A DNA stretch of 46,690 nt from NCBI GenBank assembly GCA_003228685.1, contig QIFC01000008.1, positions 1 through 46,690 on the forward strand, in the 5' to 3' direction. The position numbers were made by a program, and so were the translations under genes. This stretch comes from Chloroflexota bacterium. Lineage in GTDB: Bacteria; Chloroflexota; Dehalococcoidia; DSTF01; RBG-16-68-14. Below the pieces are notes generated by a model. That model was not told the origin of the DNA. It did not search any database and was given only the letters and a program-made list of their open reading frames with translations. Positions 23,206-30,526 of this stretch are shown in pieces; the first letter of the stretch is position 1; each line of letters opens with the position of its first letter.

Positions 23206-25014
23206 CTACGCGACGTTGTTGAGCTGCTGATCCGTCAGCCTGAAGCCCTGCAGGCTTGGGTCTGTATGGCGGCGCCACTCCCAGCGCGAGACCAAGCCTT
23301 GGAAGGTAGCGTAGACGTGCGCATCGAGCTTCGCTTCGGCAACTTCGCGGCTCATGATCTCCAGCGCCTCGTCCACGGACATGGCCCCGCGATACGGCCG
23401 GTCCGTTGTGAGCGCGTCATAGATGTCCGCGACAGTCGCGATGCGCGCGATGATGGATAGCTCGTTCGCAGACCAGCCGTGCGGGTAGCCCGTCCCGTCC
23501 AGCTTCTCATGGTGGCCGCTGACGAAGGCGACAACCTCAGGCGCCAGTTCCACCGTCGCGAGAATCTCCAGTCCGATACGCGGGTGGTTCTCGATCAGCT
23601 CGCGCTCTTCAGGCGTAAGCGAGCCTGGCTTGAGGAGGATGTTGTCCCGGACGCCGATCTTGCCGATGTCGTGCAGGTAGCCGCCGATCTCCAGGTGTTG
23701 GAGCTGCGACTCGGGCAGTTCTAGTCCCTGGCCGATCATGACCGCTAACTGGCCCACGCGGGCTGAGTGACCGGCGGTGTACGGATCTCTGGCGTCGATG
23801 GCTGAGGTCAGCGCCAGGATCGTAGACAGGTGCTGCTTCTGGAGGCGTTCGGTCATCTTGTCGAACGATTCCGCCAGTTGGCCGACCTCATCTTTCATCC
23901 GGATGTTGGAGCGCGCCGTGAGGTCTCCGCCTGTCACGGCCTTCGCGACGCGGACGAGTTGGAGAAGCGGCGCTGTGAGGCCGCGAGCGAGGAGCCAGCC
24001 GGTCGCGAGCACGGCCACCGTCGCGACGGCGAACAGCAACCCCAACTGCCAGCGGGCTGTTCCAGCGGCGCTCAGGATGAAGGACCTCGGCAGGCCCACG
24101 GAGTAGATGCCAACCGCTTCGTCCCTGATGACAAGCTCGCCGTAGAGGAGATCGAACTCACGCCCGAAGAGCGTCTTCGTCTCACGAATGGCGCCGGGCG
24201 TGTCGAGGCGGGTGGAGACAGCGGCGGCCGGTGTGAGATCCGCGTCGCCGCCTTCGCCGGCCGCGGCGAACGTCGTGGCGATCGGCGCGCCGTTGAAGTC
24301 GTAGACGGTGATATCGGCGAGCGCCTCGCCCTTGGCAACCGGGAGGAACGAATCCAACCGGCTCCCGATCAGCGCCACGCCGACCAACTCGTCGTCCTGG
24401 AATATCGGGCCTGAGGTGTATAGTGCGTAGCCTTCTTCTGTCGACGCGATCTGGGCGTACTTGTCGCCGAGGGCGTCGACGGTCTCGCTCAGAACACGGT
24501 CGACGACTGACCAGGTCGACCGGTCGCGGTCGCCGGTCGACCGGTCGCGGTCGCCGGTCGACCGATCTCCGACGTCGTCAGCGGCGAACGCTTGATACTC
24601 TAGCGCCTCGGCATCGACGAGCCGAAGACCGAAGACTCGCTGTCCATCCAGGTCCAGCACCTCCACCAACTCGGCGCGGCCGTTTGCGGCGAGCGGTTCG
24701 ACGAGACGGGCGAGGGCGCTCTCGTTCTGGTAGCGGATGGCAGCCGGCACGCCTTCGGTGAACGCGATGCCGCGGACCAGCTCCAAGTGCTCGCGCTCCC
24801 GGCGGATGACGGCGTCGGACGTTACGCGCGCGGCCTCCGCGAGCTGATTCTCGAACCGCTCCTCCAGGGTGCCGGTGACCATGCGTGTGGCGATAAATGT
24901 GCCGCCGGCGGCGAGCGCGAGCGTCAGGATAGCGTAGGGCGCGATAATCTTCCAGCGGATCTGCCGCGCAGGCGTCAGCAACCGCGCCCTCACCCAGGCC
25001 AGCATCGAATTCAT
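23206..25014 (-). CDS. membrane sensor HAMP/HD-GYP c-di-GMP phosphodiesterase
   Basis: 602 residues: TM1 (23-45), an extracytoplasmic sensor of about 275 residues (46-321), TM2 (322-345), HAMP (346-394) and HD-GYP (about 396-578). The catalytic set is intact: H416, HDIGKIG (H448, D449, K452) and HHEKLDGTGYP (501-511), so c-di-GMP hydrolysis is expected. The sensor looks like a double Cache-type fold (VLDLDGQRVF, DITVYDFNGAPIATTF) but is not certain. A 7-residue tandem repeat GDRDRST (150-167) lies inside it. Ribosome-binding site TAGGAGATT precedes the ATG. It is the first gene of a two-gene unit with the cohesin scaffold, which links c-di-GMP turnover with surface assembly. Confidence 0.88.
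   Translation of the reverse strand: MNSMLAWVRARLLTPARQIRWKIIAPYAILTLALAAGGTFIATRMVTGTLEERFENQLAEAARVTSDAVIRREREHLELVRGIAFTEGVPAAIRYQNESALARLVEPLAANGRAELVEVLDLDGQRVFGLRLVDAEALEYQAFAADDVGDRSTGDRDRSTGDRDRSTWSVVDRVLSETVDALGDKYAQIASTEEGYALYTSGPIFQDDELVGVALIGSRLDSFLPVAKGEALADITVYDFNGAPIATTFAAAGEGGDADLTPAAAVSTRLDTPGAIRETKTLFGREFDLLYGELVIRDEAVGIYSVGLPRSFILSAAGTARWQLGLLFAVATVAVLATGWLLARGLTAPLLQLVRVAKAVTGGDLTARSNIRMKDEVGQLAESFDKMTERLQKQHLSTILALTSAIDARDPYTAGHSARVGQLAVMIGQGLELPESQLQHLEIGGYLHDIGKIGVRDNILLKPGSLTPEERELIENHPRIGLEILATVELAPEVVAFVSGHHEKLDGTGYPHGWSANELSIIARIATVADIYDALTTDRPYRGAMSVDEALEIMSREVAEAKLDAHVYATFQGLVSRWEWRRHTDPSLQGFRLTDQQLNNVA
24514..24562. repeat. 21-bp in-frame tandem repeat in the HD-GYP sensor
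   Basis: Two perfect copies of a 21-bp unit (24521-24541 and 24542-24562) preceded by a partial copy (GGTCGAC at 24514). They encode GDRDRST repeats on the minus strand. Copy-number change would add or remove seven residues without a frameshift. Confidence 0.85.
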
Positions 25015-25049
25015 CCTAATCTCCTATGTAATAATCGGCAGCTTCGATA

Positions 25050-25144
25050 AACAGGGCCATATGGCGCGTGGCAGGAGTGGCTCGTACCTGAGGAAATAGG
25101 GGAATCACCCAGTCCTGCGCGCGGCAGGAATGGCCCTATCTGTT
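25050..25144. repeat. nested inverted and direct repeat in the divergent HD-GYP / dockerin-gene promoter region
   Basis: AGGGCCAT (25053-25060) is inverted as ATGGCCCT (25130-25137), with the flanking AACA/TGTT extending the match after a short insertion. Inside lie direct repeats GCGCGTGGCAGGAGTGGC (25064-25081) and GCGCGCGGCAGGAATGGC (25117-25134), 16 of 18 identical and 53 bp apart, about five helical turns. The site is between two divergently transcribed genes and could be a regulator-binding or looping site. Confidence 0.5.
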
Positions 25145-25197
25145 CGAGGGTCTGCGATCTGGGACATTGTGGCCGTCTTCACGCCGATGGATCGATA

Positions 25198-25226
25198 TTG
25201 ACAAGCTCGTCAGCGCGTGGTAGCGT
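25198..25226 (+). promoter_or_regulatory. leaderless promoter of the anchored dockerin-like gene
   Basis: TTGACA (25198-25203), 17-bp spacer, TAGCGT (25221-25226), then 10 nt to the GTG at 25237. Transcription should start within a few bases of this GTG. The same TTG of TTGACA can be misread as a start codon. Confidence 0.6.
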
Positions 25227-25236
25227 AGCGTCACTG

Positions 25237-27264
25237 GTGGCTTGGACTGCCCCCGCCGGTCCCAGCCTTGCCTTACAGGATCCCGGTGAACCGAGGGCTT
25301 GGTTGACGCTCTCTACTTCGCGATTCGCGAGTCTCCTTCGCTGGCAGTGGTTGGTTGCGGTGGCGCTCGTCGCTGTTATCGCGCTCGTTGTTGCCACACG
25401 AATTCTTGCCGGGGGTAGTCCTAATGTCGCGACGGACAAGTCGGACTACGGAGCATTCGAACTCGTCACCATCACAGGGTCCGGCTACGCGCCTGGCCAG
25501 CTGCTTGACATCCAAATCGTGCGGCCTGACCTGACGATGGTTACGGGAGATGGGACAGGCACACCCGGGTTCGATAGCGTATCCGCGGACGGGACTGGCT
25601 CGTTCACTTACTATTATCAACTCAACGACTACGCGGCCGGCACGTACGCCGTGTACGTGCTGGACAACGCGACAGGCACGCTCCTAGCGCAGACGACGTT
25701 CGAAGACGGCAAGGTCTTGAGCATTGCGCTGAAGTACCTGGACTTTGGTTTCGGCACGCCTGCCGACATTACGCTGGTGGAGAGCCAAAGGAAGGCGCAC
25801 TTCGCGCCCGGTCCAAGTTCAAACCATGGACCCATTTCCGTGGCCGCTGACGGAACATTCACCGTAGATCCCGACAAGATTGGCAAGAGCGTTGGCGCCA
25901 GAGTAACGCTGGATATCGACAACGGGACTTCTGTCGTTCGGATTCAGATCCACACATCGTGTTCACAACCTATCGGCGTCGGGTTCCTATATGGCGATGA
26001 CGACGAGACGGCCGAAGAGCTATCTGACTTTGCTCCTAGCGGTCCGTTTACTGCCGGCGTTGAGATCACCGGGCTGACCTCGCAGGACTGTGGTTCGCTC
26101 GTGACGCCGACACCAACGAACACGCCAATAGACAAGGCGACGCCTACGAACACACGCACCGCGACCCCGACGGACACCGCCACGCCAACGAACACGCCGA
26201 CCGCGACCCCGACAGACACAGCAACGCCTACGAACACGCCGACCGCAACGCCAACGAATACAGCGACCGCGACGCCAACGCACACCAGCACACCAACACG
26301 AACGGCGACGCCAACGCACACGAGCACGCCAACGCCGACACCGACACCCACATGCGTGGCTTCCGGGCCACCGGCCGAGCCGAACCAGCCCGCAGCGTCG
26401 ATGTCGCTGCGTGTCTACTGTGACAAGGCCAAGACCGGGCTGGTCTGCGACATCGGCGTGTCCGGACGCGAGTGCGACATCGCCACGGGTTCGAACTTCG
26501 TCGTCGAGGCGGTGGCGAGCGGGCCACCGGAGGGAGGCTACAGCGCGTTCAAGGTCGTGATCCAATACTCAGGGAACGTCAACCTGGTTGGACAACCGGG
26601 CTTCGCGGAAAATAAATCGCCGGTGTGTGGTATCCCGGTTGAACTCACTTCGCCCGGAAGATACGTGCTCTCATGTAAGGCCGTTCCGCTGTTGTCAGGA
26701 GAGCGAACGGACTACAACGGAGCGATCGCGAACGTCTACTTCGTCTGCAAAGGCGGACCGGCGCAGATCGATATCGTCGCCGGCGATGCGGCCAGCGGCA
26801 GCATCTACACGCAGCCTGGAAGCACGAGCCCGGTGAACGTCACGCTGCGGTCACAGCCGAAGGGCATCAAGGATGTGGCGGACTCGGTTCACATCAACTG
26901 CAACCCCGAGCCCGAGAAGCTGCCTGAGCCTGGCGACACGGACGGCGACGGTTGCAGCGATCAACGCGAGAACGGGGAGGACGAAACGCTGGGCGGCCTC
27001 CGAGACTTCACGAACCCATGGGACTTCTACGACGTTTCTGGTCCTGGCGGCGGGCCGCCGGACGGCGTGGTCGATTTAGCGAACGACATCCTGGGTGTGA
27101 TCCAGCACTTCTCGCCGAACGGCCTGGCGCCCTACGATGTGCTCTACGACAGAGGGCCAACAACCGGGCCACACCCGTGGAACATGACCGCCCCGGACGG
27201 GGCCATCGACCTCGCTAACGACGTTCTCGGCGTCATTCTCCAGTTTCAGCACACCTGCACGTAG
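25237..27264 (+). CDS. membrane-anchored protein with Ig-like, cohesin-like and dockerin-like modules
   Basis: 675 residues from GTG 25237. Order: membrane anchor (32-57); Ig-like domain (61-158) with [12 protein letters not shown]; a further beta region (158-285); Thr-Pro linker (290-370); a cysteine-containing cohesin-like domain (387-555, [10 protein letters not shown]) paralogous to residues 45-205 of the protein at 17324-20050; an EF-hand/thrombospondin-3-like calcium loop [13 protein letters not shown] (567-579); and two dockerin-like repeats ending [17 protein letters not shown] and [17 protein letters not shown] (about 598-673). It is divergent from the HD-GYP/scaffold unit. The C-terminal repeats may bind the scaffold cohesins; function unproven. 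Confidence 0.75.
   Translation: MAWTAPAGPSLALQDPGEPRAWLTLSTSRFASLLRWQWLVAVALVAVIALVVATRILAGGSPNVATDKSDYGAFELVTITGSGYAPGQLLDIQIVRPDLTMVTGDGTGTPGFDSVSADGTGSFTYYYQLNDYAAGTYAVYVLDNATGTLLAQTTFEDGKVLSIALKYLDFGFGTPADITLVESQRKAHFAPGPSSNHGPISVAADGTFTVDPDKIGKSVGARVTLDIDNGTSVVRIQIHTSCSQPIGVGFLYGDDDETAEELSDFAPSGPFTAGVEITGLTSQDCGSLVTPTPTNTPIDKATPTNTRTATPTDTATPTNTPTATPTDTATPTNTPTATPTNTATATPTHTSTPTRTATPTHTSTPTPTPTPTCVASGPPAEPNQPAASMSLRVYCDKAKTGLVCDIGVSGRECDIATGSNFVVEAVASGPPEGGYSAFKVVIQYSGNVNLVGQPGFAENKSPVCGIPVELTSPGRYVLSCKAVPLLSGERTDYNGAIANVYFVCKGGPAQIDIVAGDAASGSIYTQPGSTSPVNVTLRSQPKGIKDVADSVHINCNPEPEKLPEPGDTDGDGCSDQRENGEDETLGGLRDFTNPWDFYDVSGPGGGPPDGVVDLANDILGVIQHFSPNGLAPYDVLYDRGPTTGPHPWNMTAPDGAIDLANDVLGVILQFQHTCT
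26101..26352. repeat. ACGCC-rich tandem DNA encoding a Thr-Pro linker
   Basis: Imperfect repeats of ACGCCAACGAACACG-type units encode [14 protein letters not shown]. The same low-complexity linker style as in the scaffold and the stalk protein, but on the opposite strand and shorter. Confidence 0.8.
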
Positions 27265-27288
27265 CGATCCGCCGTCATCAACCCGCCA

Positions 27289-27307
27289 GCAGTTGCGCAG
27301 CAACTGC
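27289..27307. repeat. short hairpin, GCAGTTGC family
   Basis: GCAGTTGC-GCA-GCAACTGC, a perfect 8-bp stem 25 bp after the dockerin-like gene. The same stem occurs at 34939-34963 and, shortened, at 43438-43452. No T-tract. Confidence 0.7.
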
Positions 27308-27318
27308 CCGCCTCTGCA

Positions 27319-27347
27319 TTGACATGCCGGTGCCGACCCTGTAAACT
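27319..27347 (+). promoter_or_regulatory. sigma-70-type promoter of the gene at 27386
   Basis: TTGACA (27319-27324), 17-bp spacer, TAAACT (27342-27347). Start near 27354, leaving about 32 nt before the GTG at 27386. Confidence 0.75.
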
Positions 27348-27385
27348 CTCGCTGCCTGAGAAACGGTCAAGTAGCGGGTGGTGCG

Positions 27386-28168
27386 GTGAACGATAAGGAC
27401 GTCAACACGCCAAGGGAAGGACCCTACCAGTGGCGCTCCAAAGACATGGAACGCCAACTGACGCTTGAAGTCAGCGGTGTGTTCGAGGCCACGCGGCACC
27501 CCCGGCACGGGCAGGCCGCGAGCCTCAAGAAGACGCTGGGCGTCTGCATCATCGCGCTGGCAGCGGCAGGCGCGATGGTAGCCGGGGGGCTGCAGACGCA
27601 AGACACCGCGCCGCTTCCTGAGCGTTCGGCGTTGGTCGCCGATGCGCCGGTAGCGGCGCCGGCCGCCGAGGAAGCGAGTAGCTCGATAGTCACGGCACAG
27701 CAGCCGGGCCTAGACTTGGCGGATCTTGCCGTACTGAGTGAACCCGAGACCGAGGCAGCAGAGCCGAACCGGGCAAACTGCGAGGCGATTTATCAGACCG
27801 CGTACGAAAGCGAGAGCGAGCGCATCTGGTTCCTGGCAAACTGCGTCGAGCCGGAGCCCGTCGTGGCGTTCCTGGCGGCCCCGGAGCTGAGCGGAGCGGT
27901 CTCACAGCCAGTGACGACGACCGTTTCGGGGCCGGCGGGAGTATCGGCGCGCGAAGCGATCGCTTCGAGCATCGATTGGATCACGAATCAGCAGGACGCC
28001 GCCTATGACGTGGCGAGCGAGTCGTGCTCGGCGTCTGAGGTTGGAGAGCTGTGGCTCGTCTCGTGCGAGGAGTCGCTGGCGGGATGCGGAGGCGAGATCT
28101 GCACGTCGTGGATCTCCGTCTGCGTGACGGAAACCGATGGCGCCGTGCTCGCTAACAGAAACTGCTAG
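27386..28168 (+). CDS. membrane-anchored cysteine-rich hypothetical protein
   Basis: 260 residues from the GTG at 27386 (an ATG 20 codons in is an alternative). A cytoplasmic N-terminal segment of about 50 residues resembles an anti-sigma-factor tail in layout. It is followed by one transmembrane helix (about 51-68), a Pro/Ala-rich spacer and an external region with about eight cysteines (ESCSASE, VSCEESLAGCGGEIC, VCVTE, NRNC). No recognised domain. A clear promoter lies upstream, and the gene ends only 3 bp from the convergent VOC gene. Possibly a sensor or envelope protein of the neighbouring surface locus; this is speculation from position. Confidence 0.6.
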   Translation: MNDKDVNTPREGPYQWRSKDMERQLTLEVSGVFEATRHPRHGQAASLKKTLGVCIIALAAAGAMVAGGLQTQDTAPLPERSALVADAPVAAPAAEEASSSIVTAQQPGLDLADLAVLSEPETEAAEPNRANCEAIYQTAYESESERIWFLANCVEPEPVVAFLAAPELSGAVSQPVTTTVSGPAGVSAREAIASSIDWITNQQDAAYDVASESCSASEVGELWLVSCEESLAGCGGEICTSWISVCVTETDGAVLANRNC

Positions 28169-28171
28169 CCG

Positions 28172-28591
28172 CTACGAACTCCGTTCGATGAGCTGTAGGC
28201 GCACGCCATGGGCCGCGCCCGGCGCAATGCGGGCGACACGGCTGTCCGGCAATGGACCTTGTACCGCGTCCGCGATTTCGACTCCCTTATTCTTTAGCTC
28301 AGCGACAGCGGCATCGATGTCGTCGACTGCGATCGATAGAGAGAGCATGCCCTCGCCCCGCTCCTCCAACATCTCCGCCAGCAGGCCTTCCGACGCGGCG
28401 GGTTGGGCAAGCTCGATGAAGCCGCTGCCAACGTCTGGGGCGCCTACGGGAACGAGACCGAGGACGGCCTGCAGACCCTCCGACTCCAACTGCTGACCGA
28501 CAGTTAGTCCCAGGCTCCCCTGCCAGGCAGCAGCAGCGTCCTGCAAGCTGTCCACGATGAAGACGATGTGGTCGAGGCCCTTGATCTTCAT
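28172..28591 (-). CDS. VOC-superfamily (glyoxalase-like) protein
   Basis: 139 residues from ATG 28591, with the paired beta-alpha-beta-beta-beta modules of VOC proteins: KIKGLDHIVFIVDSL (metal-ligand His at 8), then GEGMLSLSIAVDDIDAAVAELKNKGVEI and RVARIAPGAAHGVRLQLIE. It resembles methylmalonyl-CoA epimerase but is distinct from the better epimerase candidate at 29511-29933. The open frame can be extended to 28669, but only the internal ATG gives the usual VOC start. Last gene of the methylmalonyl-CoA operon. Confidence 0.75.
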   Translation of the reverse strand: MKIKGLDHIVFIVDSLQDAAAAWQGSLGLTVGQQLESEGLQAVLGLVPVGAPDVGSGFIELAQPAASEGLLAEMLEERGEGMLSLSIAVDDIDAAVAELKNKGVEIADAVQGPLPDSRVARIAPGAAHGVRLQLIERSS

Positions 28592-28631
28592 GTCTGCACT
28601 CGCTTCCTGTATGGAGTAAGGCCGATTAGTG

Positions 28632-29504
28632 TCACTTGACTTCCTTCTGGATAAGGAGTGTGCGGACATCGTGCGAGAAGCCGGGCTTGAGGTCGGCGAC
28701 GACGGTGTCCGGCGCGTTACCGTCGCGTGCGTCGCTGATCTCCACGCCGGCGGCGCGGAGGCGATCCACCGTAGCCGGCACGTCTTTCACACGATACGCG
28801 ACGCCCCCAAACGTATCGTTTTCGCCCGGCCGAGCAGGCTCCGTTTCGCCGACGAGTTCCAAGATCGCTTGGCCCATGAGCAGGAAGTGCATCGAGCGGC
28901 CGTTGCGGTCCAGCGTCAGCCGGAGGTCTAGGCCCAGCGTCTCCTGCCACAGCCGCAGGCACGCTGACATGTTCGACGAAGCGACTACGACGTGGTCGAC
29001 GGCGTGCACGGCCGTACCCTCCGGACTAGTCGAGGGCGCCGCGGGCAAAGCGTCCGCCGGCGAGCGGTGCTCGATCACGAAGGCGGGAACTCCCCGCGTC
29101 TCCTTGACGGGCATGCGAGCGTTGGCCCATTCCCGGCGAGCGCCGGTCTGCTCGTCCACGCCATCTCCAGCGGCCGCATCGTCGATGTGGATGCCGCCTT
29201 GCCGAATCTCCTCGACGCTCGTCTGGATGTCATCCGTGCCAAGCGCTATCGCGTAGAGGCCCTCGCCGACCGTTTCGAGGCGACCTTGAAGCTCGCGATT
29301 CCAGGCCGACTCTTCGGACTGATCGGTTGAAGCGAGAAGCTCGATGTAGCAGTTGTCGATGCGGAAGAGGACGTTGGCCGTTCCGTACGCGGGGTGGCGG
29401 CCGGTCCAGGACGGCTTGCGGCCGAGCAAACGCTCGTAGTTCTGGCTCGCGAGTTCGAGATCGCGAACGGCGATCACGAGGTGGTCGAGCGAGAGCGGCA
29501 ACAT
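28632..29504 (-). CDS. two-domain VOC / glyoxalase-like protein
   Basis: 290 residues: an N-terminal glyoxalase-like domain (LSLDHLVIAVRDLELASQNYERLLG, residues about 4-150) and a C-terminal VOC domain (VHAVDHVVVASSNMSACLRLWQETLGLDL, about 166-288). The His of each D-H start and the GVAYRVKD strand fit metal-dependent VOC enzymes, but the reaction is not predictable. It starts 6 bp after the epimerase stop, within the same operon, which suggests action on a CoA thioester or related metabolite. Confidence 0.75.
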   Translation of the reverse strand: MLPLSLDHLVIAVRDLELASQNYERLLGRKPSWTGRHPAYGTANVLFRIDNCYIELLASTDQSEESAWNRELQGRLETVGEGLYAIALGTDDIQTSVEEIRQGGIHIDDAAAGDGVDEQTGARREWANARMPVKETRGVPAFVIEHRSPADALPAAPSTSPEGTAVHAVDHVVVASSNMSACLRLWQETLGLDLRLTLDRNGRSMHFLLMGQAILELVGETEPARPGENDTFGGVAYRVKDVPATVDRLRAAGVEISDARDGNAPDTVVADLKPGFSHDVRTLLIQKEVK

Positions 29505-29510
29505 TGAACC

Positions 29511-29933
29511 TTACTCGCCGATACGAAGGGCGGTCGGCCCGTGAACGAGTTCGACGAGCACGCTGTGGAGGCCTTTGGGGTGAATAAAGGCGATGTCACC
29601 AGTCAGCCCGGCGCGAGGCGCTTCGTCGATCAACTCGACGTCCTTGGACTTGAGCTCCGCGAGCGACGTGTTGATGTCGGAGACTTCCAGACAGACGTGA
29701 TGGAGACCCTCGCCGCGCGTTTCCAGGTACCGCGCGATGCCGAAGTCGGGATCGATGGGCTCAAGCAATTCAAGGAGGCTATTGCCGAGGTCGAGGAGGG
29801 CGGCCTTCACTCCCTGATCCTCCATGACGGCTTCCTTGATAAGGCGCATCGACATGGCGTCGCGGTAGAAGGCGTACGCCTCCTCGATATTGCGCACGAC
29901 GACGCCGGTGTGGTGGATGCGAGTGACGCTCAC
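29511..29933 (-). CDS. methylmalonyl-CoA epimerase (VOC family)
   Basis: Interconverts (2S)- and (2R)-methylmalonyl-CoA. From GTG 29933, 140 residues. Motifs fit the family: TRIHHTGVVVRNIEEAYAFYRDAM, KAALLDLGNSLLELLEPI, GEGLHHVCLEVSDI, and the end IAFIHPKGLHSVLVELV, with metal-ligand His at HHTGV, LHHVC and the final E of VLVEL. GTG 29933 lies 5 bp after the stop of the upstream gene; an earlier GTG (29963) would overlap that gene by 25 bp. Position in an operon headed by methylmalonyl-CoA mutase strongly supports the call. Confidence 0.85.
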   Translation of the reverse strand: MSVTRIHHTGVVVRNIEEAYAFYRDAMSMRLIKEAVMEDQGVKAALLDLGNSLLELLEPIDPDFGIARYLETRGEGLHHVCLEVSDINTSLAELKSKDVELIDEAPRAGLTGDIAFIHPKGLHSVLVELVHGPTALRIGE

Positions 29934-29938
29934 GTTCG

Positions 29939-30412
29939 CTAAACGCCTGCGCTCTTGCGCCACTCCAGGATCTGGGCTGTGTGCTCTCGATAGTGCTCGT
30001 GGCCGTTGTCAGCGAGCATGCGGTTCGCGGTCTTGGGCTTACCGTCTTTCTCGCCGAAACGGTCGTCCGGCAGCGCGTTGGCGGCCCTGACGAAATTCAT
30101 GTGGGCTTGTTTCCATGTCGCGAGCACGGTGGGGCCGCCGATGGACGCGAACTGCGCCGCGAACTTGGCGTTCCAGGCTTCGGGGTCTGAGTAGTCGACC
30201 CCTTCAGGAACGGGACGTTCTCCCCTGGCCATGCGCTCCAGGAACGTGATCATCTGGCGCTCCCAACCAAGGACATGACTGAGAATGTCTTTGACGGACC
30301 AGCCATCGAGCCAGGCCTCGGCCATCTGATCGTCGTCGAGGCCTTTCACGGCCTCCTGCAGGTTCTCGTACTCAGTTTCGACGTTCTTGAGCACTGTCTC
30401 TTTCTCGGACAT
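29939..30412 (-). CDS. ClbS/DfsB-type DinB-like four-helix protein
   Basis: 157 residues with the ClbS/DfsB layout: MSEKETVLKNVETEYENLQEAV, WSVKDILSHVLGWERQMI, and the late NGHEHYREHTAQILEW helix with histidines. ClbS protects colibactin producers, but most family members are uncharacterised. A good ribosome-binding site (GAGGAGG) precedes the ATG. It sits between the mutase and the epimerase in the same operon; a role in handling reactive CoA intermediates is only speculation. Confidence 0.75.
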   Translation of the reverse strand: MSEKETVLKNVETEYENLQEAVKGLDDDQMAEAWLDGWSVKDILSHVLGWERQMITFLERMARGERPVPEGVDYSDPEAWNAKFAAQFASIGGPTVLATWKQAHMNFVRAANALPDDRFGEKDGKPKTANRMLADNGHEHYREHTAQILEWRKSAGV

Positions 30413-30436
30413 GTCTCCTCCTCATGGCAGGGAACG

Positions 30437-30454
30437 GGCGACTCGCGAGTCGCC
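30437..30454. repeat. 18-bp perfect palindrome
   Basis: GGCGACTCGCGAGTCGCC, fully self-complementary, between the ClbS-like gene and the mutase gene, followed by TACGGG. It resembles the GGCGACC...GGTCGCC hairpins at 8263 and 36986 without the TGAA loop. Confidence 0.7.
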
Positions 30455-30526
30455 TACGGGTTGATGACTCCCTGGCCGTTCCCGCGAGCGTCTGAAGACC
30501 CTTGCCTACAAGACGTTGCCGCGCCA

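Noticed and set aside
25015-25236. c-di-GMP riboswitch upstream of the HD-GYP or dockerin-like gene
   Set aside because: No GEMM core was seen, and the dockerin-like gene seems to be leaderless, leaving no room for a 5' aptamer.
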